Below, in pieces: positions 33,282 to 41,187 of a DNA stretch of 64,000 bases; positions within the stretch are counted from its first letter, which is position 1, and each line of letters opens with the position of its first letter. Made by a program: the position numbers and the translations under genes. The notes beneath the pieces were generated by a model. The model was not told where the DNA came from and ran no database searches. It saw nothing but the letters and a program-made list of their open reading frames with translations. Source of the DNA: CBDFHV01 sp965247705 (GTDB lineage Bacteria; Pseudomonadota; Alphaproteobacteria; Rhodospirillales; CAMCUA01); the NCBI GenBank assembly GCA_965247705.1, contig CBDFHV010000033.1, positions 1-64,000 of the forward strand. Direction: 5' to 3'.

Positions 33282-34372
33282 TTCCCTTGCGTCCCTATCC
33301 GGTTAAAGCAGGTAGCGCACCCTGCGGTTGAAGACTGTCGACCAGCTCCTTGTAGGTGATGGTGGGTTGGTCCATGGCGCGGCGGAGGACGAAGTCGGCC
33401 AGATCGGTGATGCGTGTGCGGCGGTTGAAGCGGTAGCTCCATTCCCGGGCATAGCGCGGCAGGTGCTTGGCGCCGACACCGTGATAGGTGCCGTTGAGCC
33501 AGGTCTTCACGTTGGAAAACAGGACATGGACGACCGGCATCAAGCGCTCGGCATTCTTGCCTTCGCCTTGCACGACGGGGTGGTGGCGATAGGTGTCGCG
33601 GAGTCCCGCGCACCCCTTGAAGGCGTCGCTGGCGAGGCGGCTTCCGGGCCTGACCGAGGCGCGCACGAAGCCGCCCAGCTCGCGGGCGGTGGCCGCCGGG
33701 AGGATGGCGAGCCGCGCCCGGCCGGCGACGAAGCCGCTTCCCTTGATGCCCTTGCCCGGCCCGACCGGCCGCTTCTCGACGGCCATCACCAACAGGCTCT
33801 TGTTCGGGTTGGAAAGGCCCCGGCCCCGGCTCTCCGGCTTGCCGCGCCCGCCATAATAACTCTCGTCGACCTCGACCAAGCCCTCGAGCGGAAATTCCGA
33901 GCGCTCCGTCAGGGCATGACGCAGCTTATGAGCCATCAGCCACGCTGTCTCGTAGCGCAGATCCAACTCGGGACAGCAAAAGGACCGAGACCCCACGCTT
34001 GTCGCGCGCCATCCACCACGCCGCCAGGAACCATTTGCGGAGCGGCGTGCGGGTGCGGTGGAAGATCGTCCCCGCCGTCACCGATTCCTGATGACCGCAA
34101 CGGGCGCATTCGAAGATCCTGGGCCGCGCCGTCATTCGGTAGCTCCGCCGTTCGCCGCAGCGGGCACAGACATAGCCCTGCGGCCAGCGCAGCCGGGCCA
34201 GCGCCTCGATGCAGGCCGCTTCCGATCCGTGCCGTTCTTGAAACGCCAACATCCTGCCCATCGCACCGCCCTCCAAAAGCCCGAGACAATGCGATCAGCC
34301 TACATCCTCTACGTGAACATAACAAGAACATTTAGGCCGATCCTGTTTTAACCGGATAGGGACGTTCCCTTG
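33282..34372 (-). mobile_element. IS1595-family insertion with 8-bp target duplication
   Basis: Element at 33290-34364 (1075 bp). Ends are near-perfect inverted repeats beginning CGTCCCTATCCGGTTAAA, then G or A, then CAGG. The 8-bp direct repeat TTCCCTTG flanks it at 33282-33289 and 34365-34372, the duplication length expected for IS1595. It interrupts the S8 protease gene, and both lie on the minus strand. Its own transposase gene is frameshifted, so mobility would need help from another copy. Confidence 0.93.
33295..34261 (-). pseudogene. IS1595-family transposase (ISXO2-like), frameshifted
   Basis: The N-terminal zinc ribbon has CARCGERRS and CARCGHQESV. The catalytic half has VEVDESYYGGRGKPE, SDAFKGCAG and WLNGTYHGVGAKHL, with the expected DDE-type acids. 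The two halves are in different frames. After RGVSVLLLSR the reading should continue ELDLRYETAW, which lies in another frame, as if two bases were lost from CGAGAGTTG (now CGAGTTG, about 33975). The start is ATG 34261 with GGAGGGCGG upstream. The stop lies inside the terminal repeat. Confidence 0.88.
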
Positions 34373-35385
34373 TTCGCCTTGCCGTAGACCTTGCGGTCCT
34401 TGCTCACCGCCGTCACCGCCACCACGTCCTTGTAGGCGGCGGGAAAGGCGGGCCGGTCTTCGCGGCCCCAGTTGCCCGCCGCGGCCACCATGACCATGCG
34501 GCGTCCCATCGCCTTTTTCATCGCCACTCGGATCGCCTTGTTGTCGGCGCCGGCGACGCTCATGTTAATGACGTGGACCTTTTGACCGGCCAGCCAATTG
34601 ACCGACTTGAGAAGAGCCAGGGCGTTGCCGACAACCCGCCCCGTCTTGTTCTTTTCGAACATGTTCGCCGCCTTCAACGAGGCGCCCGGCAGCAGCCCGC
34701 CCCATTCGGATTTGCCGACGAGAATGGCCGCGACCGCGGTGCCGTGATCGGCCGGTCCCGGCCGGCGCCCCTTCTTGTGGAAGGATTGGAACTTGACGTC
34801 CTGTCCTTTGAGGGCTTCGTGATTGACGTCCACCGACGCGTCGATCATGCCCAATCGCACGCCTTTGCCGCAAGCGGCCTTGGCCGGCTTCCACCCGATC
34901 AGGGCGTGGGCCGTCGACTGGGTGAAGTTCTTCCCGGCCTGAGACTCGAAATGGTGATTGGCGTCCACCGTCACCCCGGGAAACGTCGCCGCCAGATCGC
35001 TCTTCGCCTGCTGAACGGTGCGTCCGGACGGTATGGAGACCCGATAGACCGTGACGTCAAGCGCCTGCAGGGTGACCTGCTCGATCACCCGATAGCCGGT
35101 TCCCGCCAATCCGGCCGGGAAGGACTCCGGAGGATCGATGACCAACACCTCATTTTCCTCGAACGCCTGATCGGGGTCGGCGCCCGATTCGAAGGATCCG
35201 CCGGCACTCGGCGCCCCTTCGGCGCCCGGCGCCGACGCGGTCTCCTGGGAAGGCGAACCCCCGCCGGCGCGGGCCGTCTCCGAAGACGTCGACACGCCGC
35301 CGCCCGATTCAAGCCAAATCCACAGGCCAACGCCGCCCACGATAACGACAAGAACGGCAATCATGATTCCCACACCCTTGGGCAT

Positions 35386-35520
35386 ACTACTGTTCTCCCA
35401 CGAAGTTTCGGGTCCGCGACCAACGACTTGTCCACAGCGAGATTTTCGATCTCCCCGGTCCTGATACGGCCTCTTGCCGAGCCACATAACTGACTCCGGT
35501 ACGGGATCGTACTATCTTAG
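35386..35520. other. Upstream region of the S8 protease, up to the IS5-type element
   Basis: Probably holds the promoter of the disrupted protease. No clear sequence motif was recognised. Confidence 0.3.
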
Positions 35521-36360
35521 GGTCATAACTCATTAACCATTATCTGATTCAATGTCTTGGAACCGAACGCAGGAGGTTTTGAGGCATGCGCGGATCATTT
35601 TGGCTCTCAGATCAGCAATGGGCGGCGATCGAGCCGCATCTTCCTTACTACGCGGCGGGTAAGCGGCGCGAGGATGATCGGCGGATCATCAGTGGCATCC
35701 TTCACGTTCTCCAGTCGGGCTGCCGCTGGCAGGACTGCCCACCGGCGTACGGGCCTTCGACGACGGTCTACAATCGCTATAACCGGTGGTCGCAACGTGG
35801 TCACTGGCAGTACCTGTTCCCGGCTTTGACGGAGAGCCTGGCAGGGACACCGCAACAGGTCTCCATCGACACCACACACGTCAAGGCGCATCGCTGCGCC
35901 GGCGGCGGAAAAGGGGGGCCTCTGCTCAGGCCATCGGCCGCACAAAGGGCGGACGCAACACCAAGGTCCATGCCCTGAGCGACGAACATTGCCGGCCCCT
36001 GGCCTTCTATCTCACGCCCGGCCAGACCGCCGACATCAAGGGCGCCGTCATGCTCGCCGCGCATCTGCCGAGGACGCGATATCTTCTCGCCGACAAGGCC
36101 TATGACGCCGACCACTGGCGCGCCTGCCTGCTACGCCAGAAAATCCAGCCGGTCATCCCCAACAAGGTGAACCGCAAACAACCTCATCCCTTCGACACAG
36201 AGCGATACAAAGACCGAAACACCATCGAGCGCATGTTCGGACGCCTCAAGGACTTCCGACGCATCGCCACGCGATACGACAAGAACGCCATCAACTTCAT
36301 GGCAGGCCTATGCCTCGCCGCTCTCGTCTGCTACTGGATTTGAATGAGTCCGGACCCTAA
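35518..36360 (+). mobile_element. IS5-family (IS427-type) insertion sequence
   Basis: About 0.84 kb. The left end reads TTAGGGTCATAACTCATTAA; the complement of the right end reads TTAGGGTCCGGACTCATTCA, so the terminal repeats match at most positions. It encodes two overlapping transposase frames joined by a slippery run. No clean target duplication is visible: the flanking triplets are TTA at left and TAA at right. It lies upstream of the protease gene and downstream of nothing recognisable. Confidence 0.85.
35586..36343 (+). CDS. IS5/IS427-type transposase made by -1 frameshifting (orfA-orfB)
   Basis: orfA (35586-35978) carries the N-terminal DUF4096-like part (FWLSDQQWAAIEPHLP, RRIISGILHVLQSGC) and the first Asp (VSIDTTHVKAH). 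orfB, in the -1 frame to 36343, carries VHALSDEHCRPLAF, LLADKAYDAD and the Glu block YKDRNTIERMFGRLKDF. Slipping back one base at the A4G6 run (35909-35918) gives GGGKGGASAQAIGRTKGG, the continuous family sequence, so the break is almost certainly programmed frameshifting. The fused product would be about 252 residues. Confidence 0.88.
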
Positions 36361-36510
36361 GGGATAAGTCGTTTATGCTGGATACTCTCTGGTCCATGTT
36401 GCCGCCTGGAGTAGCGTTTCCGATCGCCGCGATCGTCGCCCACGGAAAGAACCTGTGCGATGTCCGCCCAGCCCAGGGTTATTTACAGTTTGCATCACAG
36501 GAGGGATTTT

Positions 36511-36720
36511 GTGAACAATCCTCGAAGCCACGCTTCGCTTACCGCCCAGTTGCTCAGGGGCGCCGCCGACTATATGCGGTCCTTGAAACCGATGAGACCG
36601 GAAATATCGGAAACCCTGGAAACCGATGCCCAGACCTGCGAGCTGGTTGCCGACCGGGTGGAACAGGATCCCCAGGGCGATTCGCCACCCCTGCCAGCCC
36701 TCTCGGCCGCCATTCACTAG
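36511..36720 (+). CDS. Small hypothetical protein, about 69 residues
   Basis: Unrecognised. The GTG at 36511 has a strong AGGAGGGA ribosome site 8 bases before it, better than any earlier in-frame start. The product starts NNPRSHASLTAQLLRGAADY, has an amphipathic N-terminal half and an acidic, proline-containing tail, with no signal peptide or membrane segment. Its stop codon TAG (36718-36720) is made of the TA target of the IS630 element plus the element's first G. The native junction (CACTAGATTGG) also gives TAG, so insertion left the protein unchanged. Confidence 0.55.
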   Translation: MNNPRSHASLTAQLLRGAADYMRSLKPMRPEISETLETDAQTCELVADRVEQDPQGDSPPLPALSAAIH

Positions 36721-36736
36721 TGGTTCGACACAGAGG

Positions 36737-37878
36737 TTATGACTCTTTGGGCTGATCTTCGATCGGTAGATGGGGCTTCGGATAGGCGCGACTCAGTTTG
36801 TGTCTGGCTTTCTCCGTCGTGAACATCCATTTGATGCGCGCGGCGCTGTCGTTGCGCTGTCGCTCCCAGGCGGCGATCTCGGCTTCGAGGATGTCGCGAC
36901 TGGAGATCCTGCGGTCGAGGCATTGGCCGCGCAGGACGCCGATCTCGATCTCCACCATGTTGAGCCAGCTGGCGTGCTTGGGGGTGAAGTGGAACTCCAG
37001 GCGGCGGAGGATGCGCCTGGCCTCGGGTGCGGGCAGGGCGTTGTAGAGGGAGGCCGGGCTGTGGGTCGAGAGGTTGTCCATGACGACCCGGATCTTTTCG
37101 GCTTCGGGAAATGGACGTCGCTGAGCTCGCGCATGCATTGGGAGAAGTCGGCGGCGGCACGTCGCTCGGTGACCTTGACCTTGCGCCAGGGGCGATTGAC
37201 GTCGAGGAAGATGAAGAGATTGACGATGCCGTTGCGCTTGTATTCGAAGTCGAAGCGCTCCAGCCGGCCGGGCTCGGCCGGAATCGGCGCCCGCACTTCG
37301 CCGATCAGCTGGGTCGGGCTCTCGTCGAAGCAGATCACCGGACGCGTAGGATCGGGGGGCTCGCCATAGAGGTCGAGCACGTCCTCCATGGCGGCGACAT
37401 GGGCGGCGTCGACCTTGGGAACGCACCACATGTCCCGGCGCCAGGGCTTCAGCGCGTTCTCCGCCAGGCGCCGACGCACGGTCTCGCGCGACAGGCCCTC
37501 ATGCTCGGTGAGCGCGACCATGACGTCGGCCAGCAGCTCGAGCGTCCAGCGCGCGCGGCCCGCCGGCGGGGCCGAGCAGGCGGTGGCGATCAGCAGCGCC
37601 TCCTCCTTGCCGCTCAGCTTGCGCTGAGCGCCGGGGCGCGGGGCCTCGGCCAAGGCGAGTTCCAGATTGCCTTCCACGAAACGCCGCTTGGTGCGATAGA
37701 CCGTCGAGCCGCCGGCTCCCACGCGAGCCGCGACCTCGCCGTCACCGACGCCGTCATCGGCGGCAAGGAGAATCTGCGCGCGCTTGACTTTGCGCACCGC
37801 ATGTCTGCCGCTCTTCAAGAGCGCCGTCAGCTCTTCACGCTCGTCTTGGCTCAATTCGACACGCCAGCGTATGTTCAT
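36737..37878 (-). pseudogene. IS630-family transposase, frameshifted
   Basis: The N-terminal helix-turn-helix part (KVKRAQILLAADDGVGDGEV, RVGAGGSTVYRTKRRFVEG) and the start of the DDE_3 domain (PVICFDESPTQLIGE) are in the frame from ATG 37878. The end of the domain (IRVVMDNLSTHSP, FHFTPKHASWLNMVEIEIGV) lies in another frame ending at 36737. One base seems to be missing near 37107, in DVHFP-EAEKI. IS630 members sometimes use programmed frameshifts, but there is no obvious slippery run here, so mutation is more likely. Confidence 0.85.
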
Positions 37879-37906
37879 CAGGACTTCCTCCTCGAAAGCT
37901 ACCCTG

Positions 37907-38200
37907 ATGAATCGAAACCCGGTCCCTTGTCACGCCCTTCCTCGGCCGTGCTTCACCGAAAAGCAGGGCCAGTATCTCGCCTTCATTCACGCCTACACGG
38001 CCATCAACGAAAGGCCGCCCGCCGAAGCCGACATGCAGCGCCACTTCCGGGTCGCGCCGCCCTCCGTCCACCAAATGGTCCTGACACTCGAGCGCCGAGG
38101 CCTCATCGAACGAAGACCCGGACAAGCCCGATCCATCCAAATCCTCATCGACCCCGAGACGCTGCCCGTCATCAAATCAACTCAAGGCAAACCGTCATAA
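37907..38200 (+). CDS. LexA-like winged-helix protein, passenger of the IS630 element
   Basis: 97 residues. TEKQGQYLAFIHAYTAINE, PPAEADMQRHFRVAPPSVHQ and VLTLERRGLIERRPGQARSI match the LexA/MarR-type winged-helix DNA-binding domain. There is no S24 protease or dimerisation domain, so it is not an SOS repressor. It diverges from the transposase with only 28 bases between start codons, so it may bind there and regulate transposition. It lies inside the inverted repeats and moves with the element. Confidence 0.75.
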   Translation: MNRNPVPCHALPRPCFTEKQGQYLAFIHAYTAINERPPAEADMQRHFRVAPPSVHQMVLTLERRGLIERRPGQARSIQILIDPETLPVIKSTQGKPS

Positions 38201-38219
38201 CCTCTGTGTCGAACCACTA

Positions 38220-38483
38220 GTGGTCTAAGTCTGACAGATGGTACCCATACGACGACCGACCGAGTTCATCCGGCCAGGCGCGGGACGCGCGGCGATGCTG
38301 TCGCATCGCAAGCGTCCCGCAACGCCGCCGGGGGGCTCGGTCGGCCGCCCTGTGGGTCGTGTTTCCCGCTTCCTCGGGGCGTCATGGTCACTTGTCGATG
38401 CGACAGCATCGACGGCGCGCCCCTTCCTGCCGAGGAAACGGGAAACGCGATCGTATGGGTACCATCTGTCAGACTTAGACCAC
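38220..38483. mobile_element. 264-bp foldback MITE with 33-bp perfect terminal inverted repeats
   Basis: Left arm 38220-38252 (GTGGTCTAAGTCTGACAGAT, then GGTACCCATACGA) is perfectly repeated in inverse at 38451-38483. TA flanks both sides (38218-38219, 38484-38485). Inside, a 16-bp perfect inverted repeat pairs 38293-38308 with 38396-38411, and a 15-of-16 repeat pairs 38362-38377 with 38430-38445, overlapping the first pair instead of nesting. There is no coding potential. The GTGGT tips and TA target match the adjoining IS630 element, but the rest of the arms differs, so another IS630-type transposase probably moved it. Confidence 0.9.
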
Positions 38484-38485
38484 TA

Positions 38486-38566
38486 GATTGGATCGTCGTC
38501 GTTCTGAACCGGTTCCATTCCATCTGACAAGAATTTTTCCTTTTGATTTCAGCGTGATAAAGAATC
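38486..38566 (+). promoter_or_regulatory. Leader of the lipid kinase gene
   Basis: Short AT-richer stretch after the MITE (ACAAGAATTTTTCCTTTTGA) that may hold the native promoter of the lipid kinase. No exact -10/-35 pair was assigned. Confidence 0.3.
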
Positions 38567-39595
38567 ATGCGACCGCTGCCCGGAGGTCGGCACGATGGGG
38601 CGGGGCAGGTGGATGAGCGACCCGCCTCCGTCCAACACCCCGTCCGCCGTACCCGTCTCCTCGTAATCCGCAATCCCGTGGCGGGACGCCGTCACGGGAG
38701 TCGCTTTGACGATACCGTCGCCTGTTTGCATCGGCTGGGCTGCGCCATCACCGTGGCGGAGACCACGGGGCCCGGCGCGGCACGGATCATCGCCCGCGAT
38801 ATTCGACGGCAGGACTTCGACGGTATCGTGATCGCGGGGGGCGACGGCACCATCAACGAAGCGGTCAACGGTTTGGCTGGAAAGGCCTTGCCCGTGGGCG
38901 TCATTCCCCTTGGCACAGCAAACGTCATCGCCCTGGAACTGGGCTTGCCCGTTCAACCGCGAGCACTCGCCGAGACCATCGCCCGCGGGCCAACGATCCC
39001 AATCCACATCGGCGACGTGAACGGTCACCGATTCGTGCTTACGGCGGGCGTCGGCTTCGATGCCTACGTGGTATCACGCGTGCCGCCATGGTTGAAACGA
39101 TGGATCGGTAAGGCCGCGTATGTCGCGGCGACACTTTGGGCGATGATCGCGTATCCATTTCCGCCAATTCGTCTGACCATCGACGGCGTTCCTGCCGAAG
39201 CGGCCTCGGCGGTTATCGCCAACGGCCGCTTCTACGGCGGATCCTTCTCCTGCGCGCCCCAGGCGCGTCTCGGCGATCCACTGTTGCAGGTGTGCCTATT
39301 CGAGCGGGGAGGCGGCTGGAACGCCTTACGCTACGCCTTGGGCCTGGTTCTGGGACGCCTCCATCGCTTGCCGGATGTGAAAATTGTTCCGGCGACGGTC
39401 GTTTCCGTGGAAGGGCCCGAGGGCGACCCGGTTCAGGGTGACGGGGACATCGTGGCCCGCCTGCCGGCCCGTATCGCCGTGGCGCCGGAGGTGGTCCACG
39501 TGATGTGCCCCTCCGTGGCGGCGACGACGCCCGCCCTTTCCGATCAGGGGGCGTCCTTCGACAGCGCGGCGACGAATTCGGCCAGTCCCGTCTGA
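38567..39595 (+). CDS. Diacylglycerol-kinase-family lipid kinase (YegS/BmrU type)
   Basis: 342 residues. The DAGK catalytic domain shows LLVIRNPVAGRR, VIAGGDGTINEAVNGLAG (nucleotide-binding GGDGT) and VIPLGTANVIALELGLP. The C-terminal lobe has FVLTAGVGFDAYVV and NGRFYGGSFSCAPQA. It would phosphorylate a lipid such as diacylglycerol, but the substrate is uncertain. ATG 38567 lacks a good ribosome site; GTG 38609 is an alternative with GGGGCAGG before it, and the first 25 residues look unconserved. The 3' end overlaps the end of gmk by 52 bases. Confidence 0.85.
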   Translation: MRPLPGGRHDGAGQVDERPASVQHPVRRTRLLVIRNPVAGRRHGSRFDDTVACLHRLGCAITVAETTGPGAARIIARDIRRQDFDGIVIAGGDGTINEAVNGLAGKALPVGVIPLGTANVIALELGLPVQPRALAETIARGPTIPIHIGDVNGHRFVLTAGVGFDAYVVSRVPPWLKRWIGKAAYVAATLWAMIAYPFPPIRLTIDGVPAEAASAVIANGRFYGGSFSCAPQARLGDPLLQVCLFERGGGWNALRYALGLVLGRLHRLPDVKIVPATVVSVEGPEGDPVQGDGDIVARLPARIAVAPEVVHVMCPSVAATTPALSDQGASFDSAATNSASPV

Positions 39596-40215
39596 CGTTC
39601 GCGGCGCAACCGTTCTCCATGCAGGATATCGTGAACCTGGGACACGCTGGTGTCGAAGTTCGCGTTGACGACGATATAGTCATACTCCGCCCAATGGCTC
39701 ATCTCGGCGGCGGCCTTGGCCATGCGACGACGGACCACGTCTTCCGGGTCCTGGGCGCGCCGGCGCAGGCGGTTCTCCAGTTCCTGGTGGGACGGCGGCA
39801 GGATGAATACGCTGACCAGATCCTGGCGCGCCCTCTGGGCGATTTGCTGAGTCCCCTGCCAGTCCACGTCGAACAGGATGTCGCGGCCTTCGGCCAGGGC
39901 CTTCATGACGGGTTCGCGCGGAGTCCCGTACCTGTGGCCGAAGACCCGCGCGCATTCCAGGAAATGACCGGCCTTCACCATGTCCCGGAAATTGGCGTCG
40001 TCAACGAAATGGTAGTCCCTGCTGTCGGTTTCGCCGGGGCGGGGCGGTCTGGTGGTCACCGAGATCGACATCTCGATGTGCCCGTCCCGTTCCTGGAGTG
40101 CCCGGGCAATGGACGTCTTGCCGGCGCCCGACGGGGAAGACAATACGAACATCAGACCGCGCCGGACGATCCCCTTGCCGCCCCTGGCGTCGGTCAGCGG
40201 ACCCGTGTCACTCAA
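39544..40215 (-). CDS. gmk: Guanylate kinase
   Basis: 223 residues. Phosphorylates GMP to GDP. P-loop SSPSGAGKTSIARAL, GMP-binding SISVTTRPPRPGE and RDYHFVDDANF, lid region ERLRRRAQDPEDVVRRRM. Normal length. Its start overlaps the end of yicC by 8 bases, the usual yicC-gmk pair. Confidence 0.95.
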   Translation of the reverse strand: MSDTGPLTDARGGKGIVRRGLMFVLSSPSGAGKTSIARALQERDGHIEMSISVTTRPPRPGETDSRDYHFVDDANFRDMVKAGHFLECARVFGHRYGTPREPVMKALAEGRDILFDVDWQGTQQIAQRARQDLVSVFILPPSHQELENRLRRRAQDPEDVVRRRMAKAAAEMSHWAEYDYIVVNANFDTSVSQVHDILHGERLRRERQTGLAEFVAALSKDAP

Positions 40216-41098
40216 TGTTCTGAACCTGTTCGCGCAATTGCTCGACGGCCGCTTTCAGGTCCACGCCGACTCGGGTCAACACGACGTCCGTCGACTTGGA
40301 ACACAGGGTATTGGCCTCTCGGTTCAGTTCCTGGCACAGAAAATCCATTTTCCGACCCACGGCCTCATCGGCATCCAGAAGGTCCCGGATAGCGGCAAGA
40401 TGGGCTTTTATCCGATCCAGTTCCTCTCGCACGTCGGCTTTGATGGCCAACATCGCGGCTTCCTGGGCAAGCCGCTCTTCCGACAAGGCGGGCGTCGCGT
40501 CGAGCAGCTCCATCACCTGCCCGGACAAGCGGCGGCGCAGGGCTTCGGGCTGGCTCGCCGCCAAGTTCTCGGCGTTATTTCGAAGCTCGGATATCCTGTC
40601 GAGGATTTCAACGACTACCGCCACCAACCGCAGCCCTTCCTCGCGGCGCATGGCCGCCAGCCCGTCGGCCGTGGATGCCAAATCGGCGACGAGCCGTTTC
40701 TCCAGCGCGCCGCGCGCCTCGTCGGACTCCAGTTCCTCCACCTGCTCGACCACACCTCGGATGGCGAGAAGGCCGTCGAGCCGTGGCGGCGCCGCTTCGG
40801 GAATACGTTTCCGCAGGTTCGGCAAGGCCTCAATGACCTGATCGAGCAGTTCCTCGTTGATCCGATAGCGTCCGCTGCCCGATTCGCGGACCACGGTCAG
40901 GGACACGGATACGTTGCCCCGGCGCAGGACACGGCCGAGGCGCTTTCGCGTCGGCTGATCCAGGGCCTCGAAACCGGGCGCCAGGCGCAGGCGTAGATCC
41001 AGGCCGCGTCCGTTTACGCTGCGCGCCTCCCACGTCCATATCCAACCCTCGCCCCGCCCTTGAACCCGGGCAAAGCCGGTCATCGACGACAGGCCCAA
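40208..41098 (-). CDS. YicC family endoribonuclease-like protein
   Basis: 296 residues. N-terminal block LSSMTGFARVQGRGEGW and WTWEARSVNGRGLDLRLRL, and C-terminal block KADVREELDRIKAHLAAI and GRKMDFLCQELNREANTLCSK, are diagnostic of the YicC/DUF1732 family. Members have been described as RNA-degrading or RNA-degradation-promoting factors. Translationally coupled to gmk. Confidence 0.92.
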   Translation of the reverse strand: MGLSSMTGFARVQGRGEGWIWTWEARSVNGRGLDLRLRLAPGFEALDQPTRKRLGRVLRRGNVSVSLTVVRESGSGRYRINEELLDQVIEALPNLRKRIPEAAPPRLDGLLAIRGVVEQVEELESDEARGALEKRLVADLASTADGLAAMRREEGLRLVAVVVEILDRISELRNNAENLAASQPEALRRRLSGQVMELLDATPALSEERLAQEAAMLAIKADVREELDRIKAHLAAIRDLLDADEAVGRKMDFLCQELNREANTLCSKSTDVVLTRVGVDLKAAVEQLREQVQNIE

Positions 41099-41187
41099 GA
41101 ACTCGCCCTCCCTGGTTATAGTGGCGCCCTTATATCGTTGGCGGGAATCGGCAACAAGCGTCGCACGCGACGAGGAGAAAACCGGTC

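Larger units (their letters stand above)
33031..35385 (-). pseudogene. Membrane-anchored subtilisin-like (S8) serine protease, split by IS1595
   Basis: Two parts of one gene. The 5' part (35385-34365) encodes an N-terminal membrane helix (GIMIAVLVVIVGGVGLWIWL), a low-complexity linker rich in Ser/Gly/Ala, a propeptide-like region, then the catalytic Asp (RLGMIDASVDVNH) and His (ADHGTAVAAI). The 3' part (33289-33031) has the catalytic Ser (QSGTSFAVPYISAIM). Removing the IS and one TTCCCTTG copy rejoins the frame exactly (KANKGKYIDFAAPG), giving about 423 residues. The ATG at 35385 has GGGAGA upstream. As it stands the enzyme lacks its serine and is inactive. Confidence 0.9.
36718..38219 (-). 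mobile_element. IS630-family element with a passenger regulator gene
   Basis: Element 36720-38217 (1498 bp) with 24-bp perfect terminal inverted repeats (GTGGTTCGACACAGAGGTTA then TGAC) and TA on both sides (36718-36719, 38218-38219), the usual IS630/Tc1 target. It holds a frameshifted transposase on the minus strand and a divergent small winged-helix gene on the plus strand. On its right it directly abuts a foldback MITE and shares the TA with it. Confidence 0.92.

Noticed and set aside
36737..37878. Programmed frameshift in the IS630 transposase
   Set aside because: Unlike the IS5-type element, no slippery homopolymer lies at the break (about 37107), so a simple one-base loss is the better explanation.
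37907..38200. A true LexA SOS repressor
   Set aside because: Only the winged-helix domain is present; the S24 self-cleavage domain is missing, and it lies inside an IS.
37111..38220. 369-residue plus-strand frame inside the IS630 element
   Set aside because: It is antisense to the transposase and out of frame with the genuine winged-helix gene at 37907-38200.
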